Shown here one piece after another: positions 45,433 to 53,802 of a stretch of DNA of 64,000 nucleotides. The DNA comes from Pseudomonadota bacterium (GTDB taxonomy: Bacteria > Pseudomonadota > Alphaproteobacteria > Caulobacterales > Caulobacteraceae). The notes under the pieces are model-generated. The model worked only from the letters and a program-made list of their open reading frames with translations. It ran no database searches and had not been told where the DNA came from. Position numbers and translations under genes: made by a program. Each line of letters opens with the position of its first letter. Within the stretch, counting starts at the first letter, position 1. Location of the stretch: the NCBI GenBank assembly GCA_023386645.1, contig JAEWJI010000012.1, positions 44,179 to 108,178 on the forward strand. Direction: 5' to 3'.

Positions 45433-46929
45433 ATGATCCCCGTTCCCGGGTTCGAGGATCGGAGCGTCGCGGTCTTCGGCCTGGGACGGTCGGGGCTGAC
45501 GGCCGCGCGGGCGCTCAAGGCAGGGCGCGCGCGTCCGGTGCTGTGGGACGACAGCGTCTCCAGCCGCATGCAGGCGGAGGCCGAGGGGTTCGAGGTTCGC
45601 GATCTGACGCGCGCGGACTGGAGCGGCTTCGCGGCCCTGGTGCTGTCTCCGGGAGCGCCTCTGACCCATCCCAAGCCGCACTGGACGGTAGAGAAGGCGC
45701 GGACGGCGTGCGTCGAGGTGATCGGCGACATCGAGCTGTTCGCTCGGGCGCTGGCCGCGTCGCAAGTCCTGCCGGCGCCTCGTGTGATCGCGATCACCGG
45801 CACCAACGGCAAGTCGACGACGACTGCGCTGATCGGCTGGGTGCTGAAACAGGCCGGGCTGACTGTGCATGTTGGCGGCAACATCGGCATCGGCGTCCTG
45901 GCCCTGCCGGAGCCGACGCCGGATGCGGTCTATGTGATCGAGGTGTCGAGCTATCAACTGGATCTGACGACGACCTTCGCGCCCGACGTAGCGATCCTGA
46001 CCAACATTTCGCCGGACCATCTCGATCGCCATGGCGGCATGGACGGCTACGTCGCGGCCAAGGCTCGGATTTTCGCGAACCTCGGCGATGGCGTGGCGCT
46101 GGTGGGTGTAGATGACGAATGGGGACAGAGCGTCGCCGACACGCTGGCCCGAACCAAAACGAGAGGCCTCGCGGTCTCCTCAACCGCTCAGCTCCGCGAA
46201 GGCGGGGACCCAGGCCCACCGCGCACGGGTTCGGCCCCCCCTGAATCAAGCGGGTCTGGCTGGATGACGGGGGAGATGTCCTCGTGGGTCCCCGCCTTCG
46301 CGGGGATGAGCGGAAAGTTGACGGCGGCGCCCGGTGTTCTGAGCACCGGTGGCGGTAGGATCGACCTCACCCCCGCCCGTTCCCTGCCCGGTCGGCACAA
46401 CGCTCAGAACGCGGCTTTCGCTTATGCGGCGGCTCGGGCGGTGGGCGTGTCGCACGAGGCGGCGGTGGCGGGTCTGCTCTCCTTCCCCGGTCTCGCCCAC
46501 CGCATGGAGCCGGTCGGGCGGCTGGGCCGTGTGCGGTTCGTCAACGACTCCAAAGCCACCAATGCGGACGCCGCGCGACAGGCCCTGTCCAGCTACGACC
46601 GCAGCTTCTGGATCGCCGGCGGCCGGGCCAAGGCGCGCGGGATCGACGACCTGGCCGATCTGTTCCCGCGGGTGGTTGAGGCCTTTCTGATCGGAGAGGC
46701 CGCCGACCCGTTCGCGGCGGCGCTCGCTGATACGCCGCACCGGATCAGCGGCGACATGGAGACGGCGGTGCGCCAGGCGTGGGAAGCCGCCTCCGCCACT
46801 GGCCGGGACGAGGTGGTGCTGCTGAGCCCCGCCGCCGCCAGTTTCGACCAGTACCCAGACTTCGAGGCGCGGGGAGCGTCGTTTCGGGCGGCGGTTCTTA
46901 ACCTAGGGGCTACGCCTGAGGCGTCATGA
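45433..46929 (+). CDS. murD: UDP-N-acetylmuramoylalanine--D-glutamate ligase, with an in-frame repeat insertion
   Basis: A 498-residue Mur ligase adding D-glutamate. VAVFGLGRSGLTAARAL opens the N-terminal domain, ITGTNGKSTTTALIGW is the ATP motif (about residues 120-135), SSYQLD and NISPDHLDRHGG follow, and LPGRHNAQNAAFA and NDSKATNADA mark the C-terminal part. Between about residues 251 and 294 there is an extra segment (REGGDPGPPRTGS and SSWVPAFAGMSG) translated from an inverted-repeat element. The frame is intact and the gene sits in an essential cluster, so the product is presumably active with a loop insertion. Confidence 0.95.
   Translation: MIPVPGFEDRSVAVFGLGRSGLTAARALKAGRARPVLWDDSVSSRMQAEAEGFEVRDLTRADWSGFAALVLSPGAPLTHPKPHWTVEKARTACVEVIGDIELFARALAASQVLPAPRVIAITGTNGKSTTTALIGWVLKQAGLTVHVGGNIGIGVLALPEPTPDAVYVIEVSSYQLDLTTTFAPDVAILTNISPDHLDRHGGMDGYVAAKARIFANLGDGVALVGVDDEWGQSVADTLARTKTRGLAVSSTAQLREGGDPGPPRTGSAPPESSGSGWMTGEMSSWVPAFAGMSGKLTAAPGVLSTGGGRIDLTPARSLPGRHNAQNAAFAYAAARAVGVSHEAAVAGLLSFPGLAHRMEPVGRLGRVRFVNDSKATNADAARQALSSYDRSFWIAGGRAKARGIDDLADLFPRVVEAFLIGEAADPFAAALADTPHRISGDMETAVRQAWEAASATGRDEVVLLSPAAASFDQYPDFEARGASFRAAVLNLGATPEAS
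46184..46313. repeat. REP-like inverted repeat element inside murD
   Basis: Arms of 29 bp at 46184-46212 and 46285-46313 are inverted copies with two mismatches; the core is CCGCGAAGGCGGGGACCCA. Each arm can also fold on itself (CCCCGC/GCGGGG type). The 72-bp centre is unrelated filler. Translation gives the GGDPGPP and WVPAFAGM peptides often seen when such elements are read in databases. Confidence 0.85.
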
Positions 46930-46960
46930 TGGTTAGCGAACCCTTGCCGCCCGTCCGCTC

Positions 46961-48148
46961 ATGACCGCCCAAGCCTATACGCCGCCGTTCTCGCGCAACG
47001 ACCCGTCGCCGATCGCCCAGTGGTTTTGGACGGTGGACCGGGGCCTGCTGGGCGCGGCCCTGAGCATGATAGGCCTGGGCGTCTGTCTGAGCTTCGCGTC
47101 CAGCCCTGCTGCGATCCACGCAGATGAATCGATCACCGATCCGTTCCACTACGCCTGGCGGATGATGGTGTTCGCGGCGGGCGGCGTGGGTGTGATGTTG
47201 GTCACCTCACTGCTGTCGCCGCGCGGGGTGCGGCGGATCGCGGTGCTGAGCATGCTCGGCGCCATTCTGGTGATGGCCATGCTGCCCTTCATCGGAGACA
47301 CGGTGAAGGGCGCGGCGCGCTGGATCGACCTGGGACCCTTCAGCCTGCAGCCGTCGGAGTTCGCCAAGCCGGCCCTGATCGTCTTCTCCGCCTGGATGTT
47401 CGCCGAGGCGCAGAAGGGGCAGGGGGTGCCGGGCGTGTCTATCGCCTTCGCCGTCTGGGCCCTGACCGTCGGCCTGCTGCTGATCCAGCCGGACATCGGC
47501 CAGACCCTGCTGATCACCACCACCTTCGTCGCCGTCTTCTTCATGGCGGGGGTGCCGTTCAAATGGATGGCCGTGATCGCCTCGGCCGGGATGGCAGGGC
47601 TGATCTCGCTCTATTTCGTGTTCGGCCACATGCGCGACCGGCTCAGCCGCTTCGGCTCCAGCGACCAGGACGCCACCTTCCAGGTCGACCGCGCCGCCGA
47701 GGCCATCCGCGCCGGCGGTCTGTTCGGGCGCGGCGTCGGCGAAGGCGTGATGAAGCGCAAGGTGCCGGACCTGCATACCGACTTCATCTATTCGGTTGGG
47801 GCCGAGGAGTTCGGCCTGGTCCTGTCCCTGGTGATGGTGTCGCTCTACGCCTTCATCGTGGTGCGCGGCCTCGGGCGCGCGATGAAGCTGAACGACCCGT
47901 TCGAGCAGATCGCCGCGGCGGGCCTGTTCATGCTGATCGGCCTGCAGGCCTGCATCAACATGGCGGTGAACCTGGCCCTGATCCCGACCAAGGGCATGAC
48001 CCTGCCGTTCGTCAGCTACGGCGGCTCGTCGATGCTGGCCATGGGGCTGACCATGGGTTTCGCGCTCGCCCTGACGCGGCGCCGGCCAGGGGCCTATGAG
48101 CCAGGCTCGACCTCCTGGCGTCCGCGCCGAAGCCTGCTGCCGCGCTGA
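46961..48148 (+). CDS. ftsW: septal peptidoglycan glycosyltransferase FtsW
   Basis: A 395-residue SEDS-family membrane protein with about ten helices that polymerises lipid II with FtsI at the septum. RWIDLGPFSLQPSEFAKPAL contains the conserved SEDS signature, QPDIGQTLL, GGLFGRGVGEG and the extracellular catalytic region HTDFIYSVGAEEFG follow, then LPFVSYGGSSML. Start ATG at 46961; 31 bp separate it from murD, the largest gap in the cluster up to here. Confidence 0.95.
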   Translation: MTAQAYTPPFSRNDPSPIAQWFWTVDRGLLGAALSMIGLGVCLSFASSPAAIHADESITDPFHYAWRMMVFAAGGVGVMLVTSLLSPRGVRRIAVLSMLGAILVMAMLPFIGDTVKGAARWIDLGPFSLQPSEFAKPALIVFSAWMFAEAQKGQGVPGVSIAFAVWALTVGLLLIQPDIGQTLLITTTFVAVFFMAGVPFKWMAVIASAGMAGLISLYFVFGHMRDRLSRFGSSDQDATFQVDRAAEAIRAGGLFGRGVGEGVMKRKVPDLHTDFIYSVGAEEFGLVLSLVMVSLYAFIVVRGLGRAMKLNDPFEQIAAAGLFMLIGLQACINMAVNLALIPTKGMTLPFVSYGGSSMLAMGLTMGFALALTRRRPGAYEPGSTSWRPRRSLLPR

Positions 48149-48155
48149 GGAAACC

Positions 48156-49244
48156 ATGAGCAAGGTCTGCGTCGTCGCCGCCGGGGGAACCGGCGGGCAC
48201 ATGTTCCCGGCCGAGGCCCTGGCGCGCGAAATGGCCGGGCGAGGCTGGCGCGTGGTGCTGGCGACCGACGCGCGGGGGGAACAGTACGCCCACGCCTTCC
48301 CCGCCGAGCAGCGGCTGGCTCTGGACGCCGCCACCGGGCGCGGGCCCGTGGGAATGGCGAAGGCCGGCGTGTCGATCCTGAAGGGCGTGATTCAGGCGCG
48401 GGCGGCCCTGAAGCGGCTGGACGCGGCGGTGGCGGTAGGGTTCGGCGGCTATCCCTCGGCGCCGGCCCTGCTGGCCGCGCTCAGCCAGGGACGGCCGACG
48501 CTGATTCACGAACAGAACGCGGTGCTCGGCCGGACCAATCGCTGGCTGGCGCCGCATGTGAAGCTGATCGCCTCGGCCTTCCCTGAGCTGCAGCGCGTCC
48601 CGGACGCCCTGGGCGCGCGGGTGCGGCTGGTCGGCAATCCGGTGAGGCCCGACATCCGGGCGGCGGCCCAGCGGGCCTATCGCGCACCGGTCGGCGACGA
48701 GCCGATCCATGTGCTGGTCACCGGGGGCAGCCAGGGCTCGCGCATCCTGTCGGAGACCACGCCGCGCGCCCTGGCGCTGCTGCCCGAGGGACTACGCCGG
48801 CGACTGCGGGTCCAGCAGCAGGCGCGCGCCGAGAACATCGACGCCGCGCGGCAGATTTATCTGGAAGCCGGGATCCAGGCCGAGGTGGCGCCCTTCTTCC
48901 GCGACATGGCGCGGCGCCTGGGCGAGGCGCATCTGGTGATCGGGCGCTCGGGCGCCTCGACCTGCTCCGAGCTGGCGGTCGCGGCGCTGCCGTCAGTCCT
49001 GATCCCGCTCAAGATCGCCACCGACGACCACCAGCGGTTCAACGCGGCGGGCCTGATCAGGGCTGGAGCCGCCGAGATGATGCTCGAGGACGAGGTCACG
49101 GTGCAGTCCCTGGCCGCGATGTTGGAGCCGTTGCTTTCCGATCCCTCCCGCCTCGACACCATGAGCCGCGCCGCCGCCTCGGTCGCTCTGCCGGACGCGA
49201 CGGCCCATCTGGCCGATCTGGTCGAAGAGGTCGCCAGGGCGTAG
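48156..49244 (+). CDS. murG: UDP-N-acetylglucosamine--undecaprenyl-pyrophosphoryl-MurNAc-pentapeptide transferase
   Basis: A 362-residue GT-B glycosyltransferase that makes lipid II on the inner face of the membrane. AAGGTGGHMFPAEALA is the N-terminal glycine-rich loop, VGFGGYPSAPAL and HEQNAVLGRTNR follow, VTGGSQGSRIL and GRSGASTCSELA mark the UDP-GlcNAc-binding C-domain. ATG at 48156 is 7 bp after the ftsW stop, with GAGGAAA as ribosome site. It is the last dcw gene in the window; murC does not follow. Confidence 0.97.
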   Translation: MSKVCVVAAGGTGGHMFPAEALAREMAGRGWRVVLATDARGEQYAHAFPAEQRLALDAATGRGPVGMAKAGVSILKGVIQARAALKRLDAAVAVGFGGYPSAPALLAALSQGRPTLIHEQNAVLGRTNRWLAPHVKLIASAFPELQRVPDALGARVRLVGNPVRPDIRAAAQRAYRAPVGDEPIHVLVTGGSQGSRILSETTPRALALLPEGLRRRLRVQQQARAENIDAARQIYLEAGIQAEVAPFFRDMARRLGEAHLVIGRSGASTCSELAVAALPSVLIPLKIATDDHQRFNAAGLIRAGAAEMMLEDEVTVQSLAAMLEPLLSDPSRLDTMSRAAASVALPDATAHLADLVEEVARA

Positions 49245-49322
49245 CCCTCCCGTCGCCCGATAGTCATCGCAGGGGCGACCTTCTAAAGGAGGGGCGACAC
49301 CGCGCGTCGGGGGAGGACGTCC

Positions 49323-50594
49323 ATGTTCAGCATTCTGAATCTCCAGAGTCTTCTGGGCCTCGCGGTGATCGTCGCGGCCTGCTGGGGTCTGTCGGAGAAC
49401 AGACGTGCCTTTCCCTGGCGGCTGGCGCTGGGCGCGGTGGCCGTGCAGGCGGCGCTGGTGCTGGCGCTGTTCGCCATCCCGGGTTCCCAGCATGTGCTGG
49501 CGGCCGTGACCGGGGGCGTCGACGCCCTGGCCCAGGCGACCGCCAAGGGAACGCAGTTCGTGTTCGGCTACCTGGCCGGGGGCGACCAGCCCTATGTGGT
49601 GGGCAATGAGGGCGCGCTGTTCACCTTCGCCTTCAACGTCCTGCCGCTGATCCTGGTGATCTCGGCCCTGTCGGCCCTGCTCTGGCACTGGAAGGTGCTG
49701 AGGTGGGTGATCCGCGGCTTCGGCGTCCTGTTCCAGAGGACCATGGGTCTGGGCGGCGCCTCGGCCCTGGCGGTCGCGGCCAACATCTTCCTGGGCATGA
49801 TCGAGAGCCCGTTGGTGATCCGGGCCTATCTCGACAAGCTGACGCGATCGGAGTTGTTCCTGCTGATGGTGGTGGGCCTGGCGACCGTCGCCGGTTCGAC
49901 CATGGTCGCCTACGCCACCATCCTGGCGCCGACCCTGACCAACGCGGCCGGCCATGTGCTGGTCGCCTCGATCGTCTCGGCGCCGGCCGGGGTGCTGCTG
50001 GCGCGGATCATGGTGCCGGAGGCGTCCGGCCACCTGGCGGCGGCGACCGATTATGGCTCGGCGCTGAAGTACGACTCCTCCATCGACGCGATCGTGAAGG
50101 GCACGGCGGACGGGCTGATGGTGGTGCTGAACATCTCGGCCGTCCTGATCGTCTTCGTCGCCCTGGTGGCGCTGGTGAACATCATGCTGGGCGGACTGTG
50201 GCTGTTCGACGGGCCGGTGACGCTGGAGCGGCTGCTGGGCTGGCTGTTCATGCCTGTGGCCTGGCTGACCGGGGTGGAGTGGTCGGACGCCGGCCGCGCG
50301 GGCTGGCTGCTGGGCGTCAAGCTGACCCTGACCGAGTTCGTCGCCTTCATCGAACTAGGCAAGGTGCCGGCCGGCGAGATCAGCGAGCGTACCCGCATGC
50401 TGATGACCTATGCGCTCTGCGGCTTCGCCAACATCGGCTCGGTGGGCATCACCGTCACGGGTTTGAGCGTCCTGATGCCTGAGCGGCGCGAAGAAGTGCT
50501 GGGCCTTGTGTGGAAGGCGTTGTTCGCCGGTTTCCTGGCGACCCTGATGGCCGCCTGCATTGTCGGCGCCCTTCCGGGCTCCATATTCGCCTGA
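49323..50594 (+). CDS. concentrative nucleoside transporter (NupC/CNT family)
   Basis: A 423-residue inner-membrane protein with 9-11 hydrophobic segments. FAFNVLPLILVISALSALL, GASALAVAANIFLGMIESPLV (close to the family's G-x-E-x-P-L motif), GLATVAGSTMVAYATIL and LCGFANIGSVGI are CNT-family signatures. It takes up nucleosides with protons or sodium. Good ribosome site GGGGGAGGA before ATG 49323. Its place directly behind murG breaks the usual murG-murC continuity. GTCGCCC/GGGCGAC (49252-49258, 49273-49279) in front of it may be a weak terminator for the dcw operon. Confidence 0.92.
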   Translation: MFSILNLQSLLGLAVIVAACWGLSENRRAFPWRLALGAVAVQAALVLALFAIPGSQHVLAAVTGGVDALAQATAKGTQFVFGYLAGGDQPYVVGNEGALFTFAFNVLPLILVISALSALLWHWKVLRWVIRGFGVLFQRTMGLGGASALAVAANIFLGMIESPLVIRAYLDKLTRSELFLLMVVGLATVAGSTMVAYATILAPTLTNAAGHVLVASIVSAPAGVLLARIMVPEASGHLAAATDYGSALKYDSSIDAIVKGTADGLMVVLNISAVLIVFVALVALVNIMLGGLWLFDGPVTLERLLGWLFMPVAWLTGVEWSDAGRAGWLLGVKLTLTEFVAFIELGKVPAGEISERTRMLMTYALCGFANIGSVGITVTGLSVLMPERREEVLGLVWKALFAGFLATLMAACIVGALPGSIFA

Positions 50595-50620
50595 CCTCAA
50601 GCCCGGACCGGACATCGCCG

Positions 50621-51241
50621 ATGAAGCTCTACACCTCGCACCGCGCGCCCAATCCTCGTCGGGTCATGTGGGTCATGGCCGAGAAGGGCATCGAGGACGT
50701 CGAGATCGTGCAGGTCGATCTGCTGGCGGGTGAGCACAAGACGGCGGAGTATCGCAGCCGGGTCGGCGTGCCTCACGTGCCCGCGCTCGAGTTGGACGAC
50801 GGAACCACCATCTCCGAATCCGTCGCCATCGGCCGCTATCTCGAGGCCCTCTATCCCGAGCCCAACCTGTTCGGCCGCGACGCTCGCGAGCAGGCCGTTA
50901 TCGAGATGTGGACCCGCCGCTGCGAGTTCTATCTGGCCAACCCCATGATGCTGAACGTGCGCCATACCCATCCGGCCCTGGCGGCGCTGGAGGCGATGCA
51001 GGCGCCGCAGGTGGCGGACTACAACCGGGTGTCGGCCGAGAAGTTCATGAAGACCCTGGACCGGCATCTGAAAGACCGCGAGTTCATCGCCGCCGAACGC
51101 TTCACCATCGCGGACATCGTGGGCGTGGTGGGTCTCGATTTCGGTCGGCTGATCAAATATCGCCCGCCGGAGGAGCTCGTTCACCTGGCCCGTTGGCTCG
51201 ACGCCGGCCGCGCCCGACCGGCGGCCAAGGCGGGGGTCTGA
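50621..51241 (+). CDS. glutathione S-transferase family protein
   Basis: A 206-residue GST: MKLYTSHRAPNPRRVMWVMAEK opens the thioredoxin-like domain, GVPHVPALELDDG has the cis-Pro and TISESVAIGRYLE is the glutathione-binding E-S motif. The helical domain has FIAAERFTIADIVGVVGLDF with the N-capping-box-like FTIAD. A likely detoxification or stress enzyme of unknown substrate. Start chosen at ATG 50621; the frame is open into the transporter gene upstream. Confidence 0.88.
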   Translation: MKLYTSHRAPNPRRVMWVMAEKGIEDVEIVQVDLLAGEHKTAEYRSRVGVPHVPALELDDGTTISESVAIGRYLEALYPEPNLFGRDAREQAVIEMWTRRCEFYLANPMMLNVRHTHPALAALEAMQAPQVADYNRVSAEKFMKTLDRHLKDREFIAAERFTIADIVGVVGLDFGRLIKYRPPEELVHLARWLDAGRARPAAKAGV

Positions 51242-51263
51242 GAGCAACCAGGGGTGAGACTCG

Positions 51264-51303
51264 CGAGACGGTGAGACGGTGTTCTGACCGTCTCACCGTC
51301 TCG
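51264..51303. terminator. perfect 17-bp hairpin between convergent genes
   Basis: 51264-51280 and 51287-51303 are perfect inverted copies around the 6-nt loop GTTCTG. Each arm is a tandem GAGACGGT x2. There is no T-run, but the stem is strong and sits between converging genes, so a bidirectional terminator or mRNA-end stabiliser is likely. Confidence 0.65.
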
Positions 51304-51313
51304 ATCAGGGCCA

Positions 51314-51745
51314 TTACCGAGGCGAGAACTTTCGGATCACGCCGGAGAAGGTCATCAGCAAGCGTTCGCCGGTGGTGATCTGGCCGCGCACGAAGATCAG
51401 GCTCTTGCCGGCCTTGGTCACCTCGCCTGTCGCCTCGATCAGCTCGCCGACGTAGCCGCCGTCGATGAAGGTCGAATCCAGCTGAACCGTCACGCCCGAC
51501 GCCCCCTCCATCTCCTGATAGGCGGCCTGGAACAGGGCGATATCGGCGAAGGTCATCAGGCAGCCGCCGTGCATTCGCCCGCCCGCGTTCATGTGCTTGG
51601 GCTCGGCCCGGAAGGCGCAGCGCATCCGGCCGTCGGGGTCCGGCCTGAAGTAGAAGGGCCCGACGACCTGATCGAAGGTCCCGTGCAGGTCATACGTCTG
51701 CCACCCGGCGAACTCGCCTTCGGTCACGGTGATCTTGGCGACCAT
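51314..51745 (-). CDS. PaaI-type hotdog-fold thioesterase
   Basis: A 143-residue single hotdog domain. GGRMHGGCLMTFADIALF holds the HGG-x(n)-D signature of the PaaI/YbgC-like acyl-CoA thioesterases, and VQLDSTFIDGGYVGELIEA and SLIFVRGQI give the remaining beta strands. It hydrolyses some acyl-CoA; the substrate is not predictable. Start ATG at 51745 (MVAKITVTEGEFAGW); an upstream non-ATG start is possible. Divergent from DUF3253. Confidence 0.88.
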   Translation of the reverse strand: MVAKITVTEGEFAGWQTYDLHGTFDQVVGPFYFRPDPDGRMRCAFRAEPKHMNAGGRMHGGCLMTFADIALFQAAYQEMEGASGVTVQLDSTFIDGGYVGELIEATGEVTKAGKSLIFVRGQITTGERLLMTFSGVIRKFSPR

Positions 51746-51807
51746 GAGGTTTTCGTGCGGCTGTCGCCCCACGCCTTCTTTCTGCTGCTGCGATGCAGCA
51801 TATAGGG

Positions 51808-52122
51808 ATGATGAGCGATCCGATCGAAGCCGCCATCTTTGAAAAACTGGTCAAGGCCGACCCGAAAGGCGTGGGGGGCAAGAGCATCGAGCCCGCCGAG
51901 GTGGCCAAGGCCCTGCAGCCCGAGCAGTGGCAGCGCATGTTGCCCAAGGTGAAGGCGACGGCGCTGGGCCTCATGCGCCAGGGGCGTCTGACCATCACCA
52001 AGAAAGGCAAGCCGATCGATCCGGCCCAGATGAAAGGCGTCATCCGCCTGCGTTTGCCGACCGAGGACGAGGCCGCGGCGGCCCGAGCCGCTTTCCCGGC
52101 TGCCCCCGAGGATGACGACTAA
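51808..52122 (+). CDS. DUF3253 domain protein
   Basis: About 104 residues (ATG at 51808 or 51811). The pattern DPIEAAIFEKL, GKSIEPAEVAKAL, WQRMLPKVKATALGLMRQGRL and ITKKGKPIDP, then G-x-IRLRL, matches DUF3253, a small winged-helix-like domain of unknown role. The Ala-rich acidic tail ends EDDD. The last codons overlap the start of the UDG-like frame, and a palindromic half-element begins 2 bp after the stop codon. Confidence 0.8.
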   Translation: MMSDPIEAAIFEKLVKADPKGVGGKSIEPAEVAKALQPEQWQRMLPKVKATALGLMRQGRLTITKKGKPIDPAQMKGVIRLRLPTEDEAAAARAAFPAAPEDDD

Positions 52123-52777
52123 CCCGCTGATCCCGGCGAAGGCGGGGGCCCAGGAGAGCCGCGCGAGGGTCCCCGTGGGGTCATCGCCCGTACATGCACT
52201 GGACGCCGTCCTCGCCGACATCCGAGCCTGCCGCGCCTGCCTGGGCGAACTTCCACACACGCCGCGCCCCGTCGTCCGCGTCTTCCCGGAGACCCGCCTG
52301 CTGATCTGCGGCCAGGCTCCAGGCCGGCGAGTGCACGAGAGCGGTCTGCCGTTCACCGACCCGTCCGGCGATCGCCTGCGCGACTGGATGGGCGTCGACT
52401 ACGAAACCTTCTACGCCGACCCCCGTCTCGGCGTGGCCGCCCAGGCCTTCTGCTACCCCGGCACCGCACCGAAAGGCGGCGACTACCCGCCGCCTCGCCG
52501 CTGCGCGGAAATGTGGCGTCCCCGACTGCTGGAAGCATTGCCGAAGATGGAGTTGACCCTGCTGGTCGGCGGCTACGCCCAGGCCTGGGCGCTCGGCCCT
52601 CGGGTCAAGGCCAATATGACCGACACCGTCCGCGCCTGGCGTGAGTATGCGCCCGACGTACTGCCCATGCCGCATCCGTCGTGGCGCAATACGGCCTGGC
52701 TGAGACGCAATCCGTGGTTCGAGGCGGAGGTGCTGCCCTATCTGCGTCAACGTGTGGCGGTCATTCTGGGCGGATGA
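52112..52777 (+). CDS. uracil-DNA glycosylase superfamily protein
   Basis: A 221-residue protein if started at ATG 52112. Cys pair RACRACLGELP, then LLICGQAPGRRVHESGLPF (the GxAPG-like motif A), SGDRLRDWMGV, LLVGGYAQAW and MPHPSWRNTAWLRRNPWFE (HPS motif B-like), as in the UDG-like family of COG1573. Repair activity is not assured because key residues differ from family 4. The first ~15 residues come from a palindromic element, so the true start may be GTG at 52175 after GAGGG. Overlaps the next gene (ATGA). Confidence 0.75.
   Translation: MTTNPLIPAKAGAQESRARVPVGSSPVHALDAVLADIRACRACLGELPHTPRPVVRVFPETRLLICGQAPGRRVHESGLPFTDPSGDRLRDWMGVDYETFYADPRLGVAAQAFCYPGTAPKGGDYPPPRRCAEMWRPRLLEALPKMELTLLVGGYAQAWALGPRVKANMTDTVRAWREYAPDVLPMPHPSWRNTAWLRRNPWFEAEVLPYLRQRVAVILGG
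52124..52152. repeat. half copy of the murD-type palindromic element
   Basis: The 29 bp match the arm of the murD element at 26 of 29 positions (core GGCGAAGGCGGG). The inverted partner arm is not found nearby, so it is a solo or decayed half. It is translated as PLIPAKAGAQ at the apparent N-terminus of the UDG-like protein. Confidence 0.65.
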
Positions 52778-53802
52778 CCCGTCTCCTGGCCCTGTTGTCG
52801 GCTCTACTCGTCTGCCTGGGTGGCTGCGCCACTTACACCCAACCGCCGATCTCCCCGCCGCCGGGGTTCGCCGGTCCGGCCGCCGAGGACCGGTTCCTGG
52901 TCATGGACGACGGCGCCCGCCTGCCGCTGACCCGCTGGAGCCCGCGCGAAAAGCCGTGGGCCGTCATCGTCGCGCTGCATGGGATGAACGACTATCGGGC
53001 TTCGTTTCGGCTGGCCGGCCCCTGGTGGGCCGAGCGTGGCATCGAGACCTGGGCCTATGACCAGCGCGGCTTCGGCCAGGCCCCAGGCCGGGGCGTCTGG
53101 GCCGGACAGGAGCGGATGGTGCGGGATCTTCGCACTGCCGTGGACCTGGCGCGCCGAGCGCATCCCGACGCCCTGATCGTCATCGCGGGCGAGAGCATGG
53201 GCGGATCGGTGGCGACGGCCGCCGCCGCCTCCGACGACCCCCCCGTCGCCGACCGGGTCGTGCTGCTGGCGCCGGGCGTCTGGGGATGGTCCAGCCAGCC
53301 TCCGTTCAACACCCTGTCGCTGTGGATCGCCGCCCGCGTTTTCGGGGACACGGCGGTCGAGCCGCCGGCTTTCATCACGCGCCGGATCCTGGCCTCGGAC
53401 AATCTGCTGGAGCTGGTCAGGAACGGTCGTGACCCCGCCTTCATCATCTCGACGCGGTTCGACACCCTGGCCGGGCTGATCGGCCTGATGGAAGCGGCGT
53501 CGGACCGCCTCGGCGTGGTGAAGCTGCCGACCCTGATGATGTACGGCGACAGCGACCAGATCATCGAGAAGGGCCCGACCCGTCGCGCCCTGCGCCGGGC
53601 GGGCGCCGCGCCGAATCTGAGGACCGCCTGGTATCCCGGCCACCATCACCTTCTGAACCGGGATCTGGAGGCCGAGGTCGTCTTTCGCGATGTCGAGGCC
53701 TGGCTGCGCGATCGCGACGCGCCGCTGCCGTCGGGCGCCGGGCCCGTGCTTCCGGCGCTGGAGACCAGCCCGCGCCCGCGTCGCGGCCCATCGGGCCGTT
53801 GA
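52774..53802 (+). CDS. alpha/beta-hydrolase lipoprotein, monoacylglycerol lipase-like
   Basis: A 342-residue predicted lipoprotein: MTRLLALLSALLVCLGGC gives a lipobox with Cys18. The hydrolase fold has HGMNDYRASF (oxyanion loop), YDQRGFGQAPG, the nucleophile in GESMGGS, the acid in YGDSDQII and the base in PGHHHLLNRD. The pattern HGMNDY and GESMGG is that of the serine aminopeptidase/lysophospholipase (Hydrolase_4) group. Probably acts on membrane lipids or acyl esters at the periplasmic face. The Pro/Arg-rich tail (residues 315-342) is likely disordered. Coupled to the UDG-like gene. Confidence 0.87.
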   Translation: MTRLLALLSALLVCLGGCATYTQPPISPPPGFAGPAAEDRFLVMDDGARLPLTRWSPREKPWAVIVALHGMNDYRASFRLAGPWWAERGIETWAYDQRGFGQAPGRGVWAGQERMVRDLRTAVDLARRAHPDALIVIAGESMGGSVATAAAASDDPPVADRVVLLAPGVWGWSSQPPFNTLSLWIAARVFGDTAVEPPAFITRRILASDNLLELVRNGRDPAFIISTRFDTLAGLIGLMEAASDRLGVVKLPTLMMYGDSDQIIEKGPTRRALRRAGAAPNLRTAWYPGHHHLLNRDLEAEVVFRDVEAWLRDRDAPLPSGAGPVLPALETSPRPRRGPSGR

